Assembly: GCA_013396655.1 (NCBI GenBank)
Contig: WBMV01004767.1
Location: 186,001-250,000 of the forward strand
From: Campylorhamphus procurvoides
Taxonomy: Eukaryota; Chordata; Aves; Passeriformes; Dendrocolaptidae
DNA length: 64,000 nucleotides
Reading direction: 5' to 3'
Shown: positions 36,054 through 49,600 of the stretch, in pieces
How the letters are laid out: each line of letters starts with the position of its first letter
How positions within the stretch are numbered: the stretch's first letter is position 1
The notes under the pieces: generated by a model
Databases searched by the model: none
Told to the model about the DNA's origin: nothing
What the model saw: the letters and a program-made list of their open reading frames with translations, nothing else
Program-made: the position numbers and the translations under genes

Positions 36054-38901
36054 GAGTGCGTTGCTAAATAAAATTCGAAGTAGGCTGGTAAATTAAAAAA
36101 GTGACAATATGCAGCAGTTTGGGTTCTAAACTGTGCAAGGAGATCAAAATGTGTAGGGTTTGTAGGTATGTAAATGTGGTTTGGCACATTGAATAGAATT
36201 GCCTCCGACACCCAAGTCCCATACAAACACTGACTAATTCTCGTGGTCCATCTAAGAGCTGGAGAATGTAATTTATCACCATTTCAGAGCAGGGAAACTC
36301 AGACAGGCAAATTACTTTAAACTGCAAAGCTCCCCAGCAAGTCAGTGCTGGCTCTGAGATGGGACAGCTCCAAGTTCTGAAGTGGAGATTTATGCCATAA
36401 ATACTTCACAGTGTATTTTGCCACTACATTTATAATTCTGTTCTGAATTAAACAGATGACAAATGACTCTTTTATGTCTACAGAGATTAATTCCCCAAGT
36501 TTCCTCCTGTCTCTCATCAATAACAGTGTTAGAGGAGTGTGGAGTTGGGACAAACAGCCCCCCTGAGATGGAAGTGTGGTGGGATGTGGCTGGTGCAGGG
36601 TTGGGATGTGCTGGGAAGGGGATCCAGCCAGGAACACCCCAGGCAGTGACACTGAGTGGCACTGTATGTGACTCTCCCCCTGGTTTTACAGGTCCCAGCT
36701 CCCCCATTTGGGTTGTGTCTCTGCATTGTCTCCTGACATGGTTTCTTCCCCTCACTTGGGCTCCAACAAAGCAAACCCAAGAGAAGTCACAGAGCCTTTG
36801 CTGCAGGATTTCCCGCAGCCTGTGCTGGGACCTGCGAGGTTTTGTTTCCCTGCTCATTGCCAGGGTGCCAGAATTGGAATTTTTGCAAGTTAGGGGATTG
36901 AAAAGGCAGTAAAATTCCACACACAGAACCTGCTGGAGCCTCTTCAAATATTTGTTAATTAAAACTGTTACAAGTAAATGAATTGAGTTCCTGTTGTCCC
37001 AGAAGGGCTTGCCCTTATAGAGACCTCATAGCCAGCAAATTTAAATGCTTTATTGTTCTGTAACTCCCATCTATGCAGGCTCCTCTATTTGGCACATCCT
37101 TAATTTCTGTCAAAGTAAAAGCATTCTAACATTTTGTCAGGGAGCTGGTGTAAATCTTGGAGAAGGCTTAAAAAAACCTCTCCTGTTGACTCATTTCCCT
37201 CATTCCTAGGCAGATCTGAGAGAAGGAAGACTTGAAAGCAACATTATGAGCCCAAGAATTATCCTCGACCCTTGAAAGGCACACAGAAAATTAAACTGGG
37301 GGATCAGTATCAAGGTATGGAAATTATTGGGTCTGTGCACTCAAAAGCTGAAGAAGGTGACTTCCCACTGAGACTCAAGCACACAGGTGCACATAATTTT
37401 AAAAATCTGCATTTTTAACCTTTTACATTTGCTAGCAAAGCAAGGAAGTTGTTGAGAAAGCGCAGTAAACAGGGCAATTCAATCAGGCTCTGGCAGGCTG
37501 CATCTCCCAGCTTTGTGATGCCTTAGCCCAGGGGGTCAGTGTGCTCTGGCAGAGCCCCTGGCAGAGCCCCTGGCAGCAGCACAGCACAGCAGGGTGGGCT
37601 GGGGCAGCTCAGCAACCCCTCTTTGGGCAGTGCCCCCCAGATCTCTGCAGCCACTGCAGTCAGTGGCCATGGCACCACTGGCACCTGTGCCCTGTGCCCT
37701 GTGCAGAGCCAACAGCAGCACTGCAAGAGCAGCCTGCAAAGGGCTCCATCTGTTAAAGTCTGTTACCAGTTCCTGGACAGTTTTGAAGACAGGGCTCCAC
37801 AATCACCAATTTACAGGCGATAGCTGTAGTTTTTCCAAGTTTTTAAGCATGTCAGAGGTGACCACAGATCTGTAGGTCTTGCTTTTCCCTGCGACAGCCA
37901 AGAGACCTCAGGCTAATTCTCAAACCCATGGACTCCAAAACCATTCTAACCTCATAATGTAAATACTTTGAATTTCATTAAAAATCAAGACACCACTTGA
38001 CTGCCAAGCAACAACAAGCCCGTTTTATACATAAGCTAACTAATTCCATCCTCCAAGCCTCTGAACAAACAGCAATTGTGGCTCATCACAGCTACACCTC
38101 GAAGATAACCTTGCCCTTGATTTCTGCTGCCCTGCAATTACAGGCAAACCACTGTTTCCATCTCACTTACAGCACAGGGCCTGTTGTGGAGCGGGGCCAC
38201 TGAGCTGGCAGCCAGGACACACAACAACCACCACAACAAAGATTTATAAAGCACAGACACCAATTACAACTCCCACCCAGCCCACTGAAATGAAAGCAAA
38301 AGCCACCACTTGTTCTCCCGGTGTAGCCCTATAACCTGATTTATCCCTGGATTTGTTCTGCCACCCACAAAACGCTGCCAGGTTGAGTCTGAGTAAAAAA
38401 GATTTGAAGCTGTCGATCCAAGCCCTTGTTTCCTCAAGCCTCAATTACAGCCCCATTTTCCTTGTGGGAGCTCTTTATTACTTCCCACTGGGAGCACAAC
38501 TCACCCCGGGCGGAGCTGGAGCATCCCTGCCCGCACTTTGCTTCACTGCACCCCCTCAGTTTACACTCTTTATACACGACTCTAAAATTCCTCAGGGATG
38601 CCCAGGTTTTACAGCCTCATTTGAAGGTGCTCAGCACACCTGACACCTCCTCCCTGCTTCCACCCACTCTCAGTTGCCCACCAGGTCTGAACTGGCGGCC
38701 GTAACTCTCTGGGACTGGGACTTTTAACAACCCTGCTTTGCCCGGTCCTCGTGCAAACCGCTCAATCTGTCTTGGCTTTTAAACTAAGCACATTTTGATT
38801 TGTTCTTACTTTTGACTGGTCTGGGAAATACACATCAGTGAAATACAGTTGTTGTAAACACCTTAAAAAGCAGGTTTATGACTAGAAAAACAGTATGAAT
38901 G

Positions 38902-39265
38902 AGATCGTAGAATCCTGGAATGGTTTGGGAGGGAAGGGACCTTAAAGCTCAGCCAGTGCCACCCCTGCCATGGGCAGGGACACCTCCCACCAGCCCAAGG
39001 TGCTCCAGCCTGGCCTTGGGCACTTCCAGGGATCCAGGGGCAGCCACAGCTTCTCTGGGCACCCTGTGCCAGGGCCTGCCCACCCTCCCAGCCACCAATT
39101 CCTTCCCAACATCCCATCTAACCCTGCCCTCTGGCAGTGGGAACCCATTCCCCTTGTCCTGTCCCTTCATCCCTTGTCCCCCGTCCCTCTCCAGCTCTCC
39201 TTTAGGCCCTGCAAGGGGCTCTCAGGTCTCCCTGGAGCCTTCTCTTCCCCAGGTGAACCCCCCCA
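38902..39265 (-). mobile_element. CR1 LINE 3' fragment (long)
   Basis: It starts GATCGTAGAATCCTGGAATG and includes CCTGCCATGGGCAGGGACAC, the GGCAGCCACAGCTTCTCTGG core and TTTAGGCCCTGCAAGGGGCT. It extends to CTCTTCCCCAGGTGAACCCC and is, with the copy at 43407, one of the two longest in the window. Confidence 0.95.
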
Positions 39266-39499
39266 GCTCCAATGAGTTTGATATAACTGGAAAACAAGTT
39301 TACCACCAATGATTAGTAGAAGTACTTTATATTAACCAGTACCAGCAACCACCAGTCACACAGTGACCCAAACCACTCTTCCCTTCTGCCCTCAGATCTT
39401 TCACAGCCCTGCAAGCCCAGGGAAAGGATTTGGCTGTAGGAGAGCAAGGCACAGGATGAAGACCCAAAGTGTTCCTGCACTTTGCTGCTGCTCTCCTCT

Positions 39500-39690
39500 A
39501 CTGTATGTGTAGGGGCAAGAAAACAAGGGAGGGAAAGTATCAGATGGAAAAAGAGAAAAGCACTAAGACTAGGAGGAAAGGAAGTGTCTTTAAGAAAAGA
39601 ATGAGGGAAATAGGTTAAAAGAAGGGGAAAAAAACCTGTATAAAATCCAGAAATAACAGAGAGGCAAATAAAGAGCCGAAAGGGAAGAAG
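39500..39690. other. Purine-rich tract
   Basis: About 190 bp of plus strand is strongly enriched in A and G (for example GGGAGGGAAAG and GGAGGAAAGGAAG), with no clear repeat unit. The transcribed strand is correspondingly pyrimidine-rich. No function can be read from this. Confidence 0.5.
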
Positions 39691-40688
39691 ATGCACATTC
39701 CCACCGTGTCCCACATAAAATGTCCCTGCAAATAATGAAGGTCAGCAGCACATTATAGGAAGTAGCCAGCAATGAGAAACACATTGCAACGAGCACAGAA
39801 ATGATCAATTTGTTTATCCTTGTTAGCTGAGCACAGAAATGCTGCTGGGGAGGGGGTGGCTCGTCCTGCTGCCCAAGGCTGTCACTGCCCAGCCACGCTC
39901 ACCTCCCTGGCTTTTGCCTCTTGCACAGGCAGGGAATGGGGGGGTAACTCTAATAAAATAAATCACTGCTTCTCCCACACACAGCATCCCAGGCCTGCTT
40001 TCCTGGGAGCTGCATTAGCAGGGTTTATAAGTCAATTTTGAAAACTCAGGACAGCATTAAAAAACTGGCAAGTGCCACTCGGTCACGTCCCTGTTGTCAC
40101 AGTTATTGAGGCCCCTGGAGAGAGTGTCAAAGAAATAAAGCAAATTTCTTTTTTTAGCTTAATTTGTGTCAATTGATTTCCTATTTTTAATTAATAATTC
40201 TAATTATGATGCAGCAAATTTACCCACCAGACACAACTAGTTTAATCAGCACGTATTGATTGGAACAGTAGAATTATCCCAGTGTTGGTGACACCATCGA
40301 TTTAGTGTTGTGTGACAGTAAGAAAACAGCAGCTGGGCAGAGCCCGGTGTCAGCTCACGGTGCTGATGATCCCTGAGCTCTGAACCTGACCCACAAATAA
40401 AACCACACACATTATCTACTGCTCCAGCTCTCCACGGGAGGAATTGGTGATGAACTCGTGGCACAAATCAGGGGGTTAGTCATGGCACAGCAGTGGGAAG
40501 GGGAAGCTGTGAGACTGATCTGAGGCTAAAGTGGCTGGGGAAGTCCCTGTAAAGCTGAGCTAAATCATCTGGTGTAAGTTCCTAATTTGTATTCATTTTG
40601 GATGGTCCCACAACACCTCTCTGAGCACATGCCTAAATATTCCCAGGAAAGACCTCAGGACAGTTCTGACTCAGAGTCTCACCTTTTT

Positions 40689-40945
40689 CATAGAATCGCG
40701 GAGTCCTGGAATGGTTTGGGTTGGGAGGGACCTTAAAGTCCATCCCATCCCACCCCTGCCATGGGCAGGGACACCTCCCACCAGCCCAGGTTGCTCCAAG
40801 CCCTGTCCAACCTGACCTTGGGCACTTCCAGGGACCCAGGGGCAGCCACAGCTTCTCTGGGCACCCTGTGCCAGGGCCTGCCCACCCTCCCAGGGGGGGA
40901 TTCCTTCCTAATATCTGGTTTAAACCTACTGTCTTTGAGCTTGAA
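40689..40945 (-). mobile_element. CR1 LINE 3' fragment
   Basis: It starts CATAGAATCGCGGAGTCCTG and includes GGTTTGGGTTGGGAGGGACC, the GCAGGGACACCTCCCACCAG segment and the GGCAGCCACAGCTTCTCTGG core. It fades after CTTCCTAATATCTGGTTTAA. The tail start CATAGAATC is the best preserved in the window. Confidence 0.95.
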
Positions 40946-41493
40946 ATTCCAGTCTCTTTTCTTTTTTCCTCCCCTTGTTTTCCTCTCTCAGCTCTGGAGG
41001 AGCTCAGGGGGCAGCAGGGTGGCCAGGCCATGGACCCTGCTCTCACACAGCCAGGGCTCACTGTGGTGCCACCGCTGTCCCCGCTGTCCCCATCTTTGCT
41101 GGCTCCAGAAGCAGAGGAGAAACACAAGGGCAGAGGAGGCACAGTGTGGCCCAAGCTACTCTTTAGCCCTTTTGCTGGAATCACGGAGATTCTCTGCCCA
41201 CAGAGCTCCAAACTCTGCAGGAATGACATTAAAAGGCACTTGTGGTGGCCCAGAGAACCCTGAACCATCTGCAGTTGGACACTCCAGCTTCAAAAGCATC
41301 CAAAGGCTTGGCAGCAAAGGGGGTAGAACTGAACCTCTGGAGCCAAGGTGTTCCCAGGGCTGTAAGGAAGAATTCCGTGAGATTCAGAGGCTGGGCCAAA
41401 CCCCAGCATAGAAGGAAAGGCAATGTGGGGGTGCTGCCCAGGATGGGGAGGCAGAGATGTGTCCCACCAGTGCCCAGGGAACACAGGACAGAG

Positions 41494-41553
41494 CTGGGAC
41501 TGGGACTGGGACTGGGACTGGGACTGGGACTAGGACTGAGACTGGGACTGGGC
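41494..41553. repeat. (GGGACT)n hexamer microsatellite
   Basis: About ten hexamers are present: six perfect GGGACT units, two degenerate ones (TAGGACTGAGACT) and two more perfect ones. Runs of GGG spaced by three bases on the plus (non-transcribed) strand fit a G-quadruplex motif. Confidence 0.95.
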
Positions 41554-42613
41554 CAGGCTCCTTCAGGAGGTGTGGAAGGGAGAGCCTGGTTTGTAATCTG
41601 CCTGTTTCCTTGCAGAGGCAATCACAATTTTTAGCAGCAGCTAATTCCCCGGGTTTCCCCTCATCTGCTTTCCCACCAGAGCTGACAACACGAGCACATT
41701 TAGCAGAGAAGCTGCTCCAAGAGAGGGGGAATCACCAGCAATAGGAAAATTACAATTTCTCCTAAAGCTGTTAGTTCATATTAAACATCTTCCGTTCTGC
41801 TTACTCAAACTATAATGTGTCTGTAATAAACATGTGATTATACTAGTTAGCTTTTTGGCTAAAATATTTGGAACAGTAAAATTGATAGATAATTACAGTA
41901 ACAGTTATTTGTTCCCTGCCAAACCTGCACTAAGGCATGCCTGCCTGCAGACTTATGTCTTTTTAAGCACAAAAAGATAAGCAGTAACACATCATACACT
42001 TTGAATAATGAAAAAGATTTCCTATGGCCAGCATTTCAGAAGGGGAAACAGACTGTGGTTTGATACAAACCATATCTATTTACGTAAAATGGGATTTTAA
42101 TTGGAGCTACTTATTCCTGTGATACAAATGAGGCAATGAAAAATGATTGATGCACTCTGGCAATTATTGTTACAGCACCTTGCAAACTCCAACAAAAAAA
42201 CCTTCCATGTACATAAGGGCTGTTTAAATTTTCATAAGATACAGAACTGCATTTCAGGAGGCAAAATATTAATGCTACACGTTGGGCAATATTTATATTT
42301 AAACACAACCAATATTTAACCGAAAACTCCGAATACGTGAGGAATGCTGGGTGGGTTTGTTTAAGTGATGAATAGATTTATCTGGGAAATGCACAAAAGA
42401 AAGCAAAGAAGGCACTAAGGAGTTATTTTTGGCAGTGGGAATGTCCAGGGCTGATGCTGCACAAAGAGGATGCTGGTGCAGACAGCTCCTGTCCCCAAAG
42501 AGTCCCTGCTGCTGCTCCTCTGTTTGCACCTCACAGCAGAGGTTAAGAGTGCAAAGGCAGCTCCTGTCCAGGATTGCACAGCAGGAGGAGCAGCATAAAT
42601 TCTTAATAAGTGC

Positions 42614-42745
42614 TGTACCTGGGGGGCAGGAGAGCAATCCTGTACCTGGGGGGCAGGGAGCAATCCTGTACCTGGGGGGCAGAGAGCAATCCTGTACCTG
42701 GGGGGCAGGAGAGCAATCCTGTACCTGGGGGGCAGGGAGCAATCC
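42614..42745. repeat. 26-27-bp G-rich minisatellite, five copies
   Basis: Five units begin TGTACCTGGGGGGCAG and end GAGCAATCC. They differ only in the spacer (GAGAGC, GGAGC or AGAGAGC types), giving lengths of 27, 26, 26, 27 and 26. Each has a run of six Gs. Confidence 0.96.
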
Positions 42746-43406
42746 TGCTCCTTTAAGTGAGAGCTCCTGTCCATGCCCAGCTGTGGGGTGGCACTGCCCA
42801 GGGAGCAGCAGCCAGCAGGGCTCAGGCACCACGGGCAGGGCTCCTGGTACAGGTGAGCCTTCTGGGCATGCCAACACTGCAGCAGAGAGAACAGCTGGGG
42901 GACCCACCAAGAGTCATTTGTCAGGGAAGAAAAGGCCACGTCTGCTCGAAAAGGATGCCAAGAAGCTGCTCGTGAGAGAGGAGTGTATTGAATAACAGAC
43001 CAAAGCAATCAGGACCTTCTGTGGTTATAATCTCATTTGGGCATTGACAGCATTTCAGTCAATAGACTGTCAGGCACTAGCCAAGAGTTGTATTGCAAAA
43101 ATGTTTGGGCCATCATCTCAAATTTCAAAGCTGATGCTCTACAAGGTCACAGAGTGGAATCGTTATTCTTAATAGGATGAGTGATCAAGCCATAAATCCA
43201 GCAAAATCAAATTTCACTTTGGTGTTTCCTATAAAGAAAAATTAAAAAAAAAGCCACCCAAAACATTCAACTTTTATGTATCATCATTCCTAGCAACCAC
43301 ATCACATTGCATCAGGAAAATCAGTGGCCTCTGCAGATAAACCATGATCTCACTTGTATTGAAATCAGCCCCGAGTTCCCACTGTCTCTTCAGGGAGTTG
43401 GGGATA

Positions 43407-43772
43407 ATCAGAGAATTCCAGGATGGCTTGGATTGGAAGGACCTTAAAGCCCATCTTGATCCATCCCCCTGCCATGGGCAGGGACATTCCCACCAGCCCA
43501 GGGTGCTCCAACCTGGCCTTGGACACTCCCAGGGATCCAGGGGCAGCCACAGCTTCTCTGCCCAACCTGTGCCAGGCCCTGCCCAACCTCACAGGGGACA
43601 ATTCCTCCCTAACTTCTAATCTAAATCTCTCCTCTTTTTAATTTGAAACTGTTCCCTTGTCCCATCCCATCTATCTGTGTAAAAAGTGACCCCCCCTCTG
43701 TTTTATAACCCCTTTAATAACTGAGAGGCTGCAACGAGGTGTCCCCAGACCCTTCTCTTCTCTGAAGGGGAG
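43407..43772 (-). mobile_element. CR1 LINE 3' fragment (long)
   Basis: It starts ATCAGAGAATTCCAGGATGG and includes CTGCCATGGGCAGGGACATT, CTTGGACACTCCCAGGGATC, the GGCAGCCACAGCTTCTCTGC core and ATCTAAATCTCTCCTCTTTT. It extends to CCCTTCTCTTCTCTGAAGGG. Confidence 0.94.
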
Positions 43773-46540
43773 CAGTGGGTTTGGAAGGGGTAACTCATCA
43801 TTAATCCTGTGTCATTCTGGATGCAGATTCCCACATCCTGGATGTTCACACTGGCCCAAGCAATGTCAGAGCAGAGCAGGCAGTTTGGTTTGTGCTCCCC
43901 CTGCCCCCAGCTGCAGTGCCACCTCTGCAGTGGAGTTTGGTGCAGACATGCCCAAATTACACCTTCAGGGCAGTAGGGTCAGCACATGGTCAGGCTCTGT
44001 CACTCTGGGCATTTCTTTTCTTTTCTTTCTTGAGCCTCTCAGCGAACCTGAACCAAGGACAAAAAACCAAACTAAACACTCAGAGCGTGTCAGGTGGGTT
44101 TGGTTTGTATTGTGACAGAGGTGCCCTGTGGAGTGAGGGCAGGGTGGTGCTGCTGGTCCCAAACCACGGCAGGATCCCTGCACTGCCTGGTTTTGTCTGG
44201 CATTGCAGTGTGGGGATACAATTGCACTGTTGGCCTTTTGAGTGCCTTTCCATTGGAAATGCAATATTAATGAGCCAACTGAGCTGCCCCAAACAATAAC
44301 AGGCAGAGGAACAAAAAGTTACCCCCAACTGTCCCAATTCCACATGAACCTTCCTAACTCAGCTACATCTAACACCAGAAAAGGGGAAAATACCCAAAGC
44401 AGAAGACATTAATGAATTGTGAAACATGGATCAAGGGCAGTTCTCCTAAATCCCTGATTTGATCAGTTCAAGACATGTCCCTCTCATATACCAGTAATCA
44501 CCTGCATACGGGGTTTAGCAACTAACTCTAATTATAGAGATGTTGAGCAGTGATTTTTTTAAAGTGAGAGTTAAGCTGAGAAGAGCTTCTTGACTAGGAG
44601 CCAGTGTGCTCAATCAATTAAATTATCATAAGAGAAGAAGAATCAGAGCAAGGGGGGAATGCGGATGTGAGTGTGAGGCTGATCATTAGTACAACTGAAC
44701 TGTCACCTCAGCTCAGGCTGGAATGTGGCCACAGAAGCAGATTGATGGATGAATTCTGCTCAGCAGAGAGCAGCCCACAGTGAATTGCTGATCAGATCTG
44801 AAAATAAATCTTCCCATATTACAAGGCAAGGTGGAACTGCCGGCTCTGCAGCCCTGCTGGAGCTCCCAGGCTGAGCAGGTCCCCCCGTGTGCCTCGGCCT
44901 GGGGGGTTTTCCTGGTCTGAAGGAGGTTCTGCTGCCCCTGTTATGGGATGTTTGTGCTGGGGAGGTGTTCCAGCAGCTCATTAACACAGGGAGTGGGGTG
45001 AGTTTGCAAAGCTTTGCACGGGTTTGGGTGACTCAAAGATGCAGATTTCCCTGGAACTGCTATTCTTCCAGATGACAACATCTGCCAATTAAGGGAAGGA
45101 GACTGAGTGGAGGCACAGCTTTGGCTGCAGAGCCAAGGGCAGTGTGGGAGGAAGGTGTCTGGCAGGTTGGGGTTCTGGGGTCAGGGGGGATTTGGGAACC
45201 TGCAGAGGACACCAGAACAGCTCCCTGCTCAGGGGGTCTCTGCTGTGGTCACCTGTTTCAGGCCTCAGGATTCAGGGACACTGGTTCAGGCTCCCTCGGT
45301 GGAGACAAAGAACTCCTGATCTTGGCATATGGAGTCAAACTTTAAACTGACAGGGGAAAATTCACAGTGAATTCATTAGGTGCCCACAGAGTCCTAAGGA
45401 AGAGGAGGCCTGGGCTGCTGTCACCATCCCCTGCTTTGCAAGTCACAGTGATGGGACTCTGGAACCAAAAATCAGTGTATAAATCATGACAAGATGTGAA
45501 CTTCATTCCTCATTTAGGAAGTTTGTGCTGTAGGAGAAGTGAGGCTCATTCCTGTTACACAACCACAGGAATGGCTTTACAAATGATTATAAATATCATC
45601 ATTTAACTCCTGTGGGAGCTCAAACACTCCCAGATCTGCACTATTCTGAAAAGGCAGGAGCAGTGTGTGAGACTTGAAATGTCTTGGTTTGTCACTTTAC
45701 TGCAGTTAGATGTTTTTGGAAGATGACATCTAAATAGAGAGGGTTTTTTCCCCCAAACCTGCATCCTGGATAAGATTTCCACCAACTGATTTCTGTCTGG
45801 CATGCACAAAGCTCCCACATCCCCCTTAATAGCCCAGAGCACTCTAATTAAGACTGTGGGTAGTGAGTTGCCTTTTTATAGCACGTGAAGTCCATAAACC
45901 AAAGCCATTTCTCCAGCTGCCCACTAAACCTCACAGCCCTTTAAGGGCATGGTGAGATCTTCCCCAAACCATTGTGATGTTCCTGTTCCAAGGGCTTTTA
46001 GTACCACTGATAGATGGCCAACCTGAGAGCAGGAGGAAGAGCAGCTCTTACCTTACCCATGAAGCTTGAGCTGGCACAAGGAGAAGGATAAAGAAATCCC
46101 CCATGCCATGTGTCTCCCTAAGGATGTCACCCCATTCCTTAGGGTGCTTAAGCTGCAAGGAGACAGAAGGGTTGGTGGCTCTCAGGGCTGCAAAGCCCAG
46201 GGAAAACCTCACTTAATAAATCAAAATCTTTGCACTGTCCTAAGCTGACTCTGCTCAAAGCAAAACACTGGACTGAATTCAGATACATGGAAATGAGGTG
46301 CTAATTGTTTTTTTTCTGGAAATCATCCAGGTCTCACTTGTGGGTCTCCTCTTTCCTCTGAGATTCCTCATCAGCAGAAAGGGGATCCCATTTGTTTTTC
46401 CTCACTCCTTTGCCTCTCCTGACCCAAGGACATTCCCACCATGCCCTTGGATCCCTTAGTCTGGCAAACCCTGCCATCTCCTGCCTCACACACAGATCTT
46501 CCAGGGCCCAGAGCCTACAGAAACAGGCACAACTCCTTGC

Positions 46541-46640
46541 AGAGAATCACGGGATCCTGGAAGTTCTAAAAAGACTTGGGTTGGAAGGGACCTTGGAGAT
46601 CCTCCCATTCCAAGCCCTGCCACGGGCAGGGATGCCAATA
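46541..46640 (-). mobile_element. CR1 LINE 3' fragment (short)
   Basis: It starts AGAGAATCACGGGATCCTGG and includes CTTGGGTTGGAAGGGACCTT and CAAGCCCTGCCACGGGCAGG, then breaks off. Sequence to about 46860 may include older CR1-like material, but I cannot confirm it. Confidence 0.85.
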
Positions 46641-49600
46641 ATGTGGAGATCAATGCCAGCCTTCCCCCTGAAATGCTGCAGGACCTGGCCAGAGGGTGGG
46701 GATGGCTCTGGGTGCACACTGTGCCCTCCCCACTGCCCTGCCAGTTCTGCCAGGCACAGATTCAGCTGCAGGGGTTCCACATTTACTCCCAGATCATTAA
46801 TGCAAATATTGGTAGCAGTGACTCTAACAGCAGAAGCCCACCAGAAATACATGTGATGTTTATTCCACACTGACAGCTGCTTTTTGAGATCTGTCATTGA
46901 GCTTTTATTCAATTATTAATGCATGTTATTGATAATTGTATAGTGCTAACTTCTTAATCAGAATATCCTTCAGAACTGAATCAAATGTGGCACAAAAGTG
47001 TATTTTATTTGCACACCTACTGCAATAGAACTTGCAAGCGAATCTGTGATCTCATCAAAGAATGAAATCAGGTGTGTGTAGAGTGACCAATTTCTTGTGA
47101 AAAGCTAAACCTTATTTTATTATATTTTAATTTTTTCATTGATTGCATTCAAACAGCACGGTGATTTATTGTTTTGCCTACTGAAGTGAACAATCTTGTC
47201 CAAAATCTGTGCAGGATTGTGAAAACCTTCCTTTTTCTGTTTGTGGGTTTTTTCCTAGAACTTTTCTTAAAGTCATTTTTGAGAACTTACAACCATAAGA
47301 GTGACTTGGCTGCTGGGCTGGCACAGCCACGAACCCAGGGGGGAGAAGGAATATCTGAGTCATCCTCCCAAGTCCCTGTTCCAGGTCTCAAGCACAAATC
47401 AAAGAGCAACAGGGAGTTGTTCCCAGGCTGCTGCAGCACAGGCAGAGATGGATTTGGAGGAGCAGGAGGGCCCAGAGGCCTCGTGCTCTGCCCCAGGGCT
47501 GGGCTGGAGGGGCAGGGGCTCCTCCTGCTCCCAGGGGAGGGAATTAGCAGGGGGGGATCCTGGGGGGAGTGTCAGCACCAAAGCAGCTTCTGCTCTTCCC
47601 TCCAGCTCCTCTCACTCTGCCCCTGCTCTCACAAAGGAATATGATTAAGAGGTGAGCTGTTTAGATCCATTTTTAATATCTCCTGATCAAAAGGGGAAGC
47701 TTAAAGAGCATGTAAGGGATGACTTTGATATTAAAGAGAGAGAAAGAAGAACAAATAGTTTAATTTGCTTCTTGTCGTTCTTGGCTTGGGATTTTGAAGC
47801 AGATGTTCATGTGCAAACACAAAAAACCTGTATTCCATCCAAGTCTGAGCACAAATTGCCTGGTTCAGAGGGAGGATGTCTGGTGAGGACCACACCACTG
47901 TGGTGCCTGCTCAGAGGGGAGAAGGATGGCACAGGAAACCACCCCTGGGAACGGGCTGAATGTGGGACCAAAATGAGAGAAGAAATCCTTGAAAAGGAAC
48001 AAAATATTGCAGTAACCCCTCCTCACAAAACAAGTGTCAGTGTGCATGGACCTGAAAACTGAGATCGAGCACCACAGTGAGATTTTAATGGTGATCTTGA
48101 GAGACAAAGAAGGAAGGAATGGGAAAAGAAAGGGGCTGATTTCTGCATCTTAAGCTGATGAGAGCACAGGGTGGCACATCTGAAGCCTCTGATTAATCAT
48201 AAATAGGGGAAACAGACTCTTCATGTCATCCAAATTCTAAAGGGTTGCAATGTCAGGTTTTCAAGAGGGCTTTGATTCTTTTTGGTCTGCACATGTAATG
48301 AGGAATGAGAGGGGAATCGTGGAAACCAGACAGAGGAGAGAAACCCAATCAGTGAGGACTCAAAGAGGAGGATGTGTGATGTGTCACACAGCACTGTAAC
48401 CCAGAACCTGAGGGGAATGCTCCACTGCAGCAGCTCCCACCAACCTTCCACCTGCCCCTGAAGAGCCACTGCTCACCAGCACAACCTCCTGCTCTCCCAG
48501 GGGATTCCAAAGCAGTGAGGGAAGAGTGAACCAGCTCAGCTCATTCCTGCCAGGAGGAGAACAGGCACGGGCACTGGCAGAGCCTTCAAAGGGTCATCCT
48601 GCCCCCTTCCCTTCAGCCATGGAGTCATCACAGCTGGGCATTATCACCCATCCTGGCACTTCCTATGGGCTTATGATTCTTTAAATTGATAGACATTTAA
48701 TCTCCACTTCCTTTACAAGAGCCTCAGGAACACCCCCAGCTGTTCATGATGAAGATGGAAGAGGAAGGGGAGGCAGACTATGAGTATTAACAGGTGAAAA
48801 GGCCTAAGGTTTGGATATAAATTTGGGCTGTTTGACCCCACAGCAAGACAGTCCCTGAGCTCCTTTCATTTAAAACCTACTCATGGAAGCAAAGCTACGG
48901 ATGCAGGGCATACAGACAGGAGTTACCCATGGACATCCACATATTCCAGTGGATTTATGGAGGCACTGCCAGTTACCTCCCTGGCTGCACTTCTGTGGAA
49001 GCCAAACTGTGCCACAGGGGACAGCAGAACCTCCCAGGCCCTCTGACCTTGGAGAGGTTTAGTCACAGCCACTGCATTCACCATCACACTGTGTTAGTGG
49101 CCAAACACTTCTGCTGTTCCTGCTTCTAAATGTGTTCAGGTTTCATATGGGAAATTCAAACATTTCAAATTATCTCAAAATATTGTGCTCAGATTTGTAA
49201 CAGCAGCCCAGTATTTACCTTGCATTAACTGAGCATAAGCTGAGTGCAAAACCTGGCCCTTCATACAATGGGATACCTTTGGCACAGGGCCCAGACAAGA
49301 ACAAAAAAAACAATTGTCTGAATTTAATCAGCTGGTGTTAGTTGGCAGTGCAAGAAGTCTTTATGCAGGTATTTATTTGTCCCAGCAATAACAAGAATAT
49401 TGGAATTTATATCCAGGAGATAAGCAAGTACCTTGTCACTCAAGCACAACTAACAAGGGAATTGCTATTTGGTGCAGACATGTAAATGCCAAATGCTTAG
49501 TCTGGTTATTATTGTAAATTCCATTTTTACAACCTCTTGTTTTTAAAATGGCCTCTTAATTGATTTTTAATTATATTTTTCAATGACATTTAACTCCACA

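Noticed and set aside
40633..41411. ORFs of 211, 180 and 216 codons on both strands
   Set aside because: They are built on a CR1 3' fragment, whose 3' non-coding end is not translated, plus flanking intron.
42299..43008. ORFs of about 200 codons on both strands
   Set aside because: They are driven by the 26-27-bp minisatellite and low stop density.
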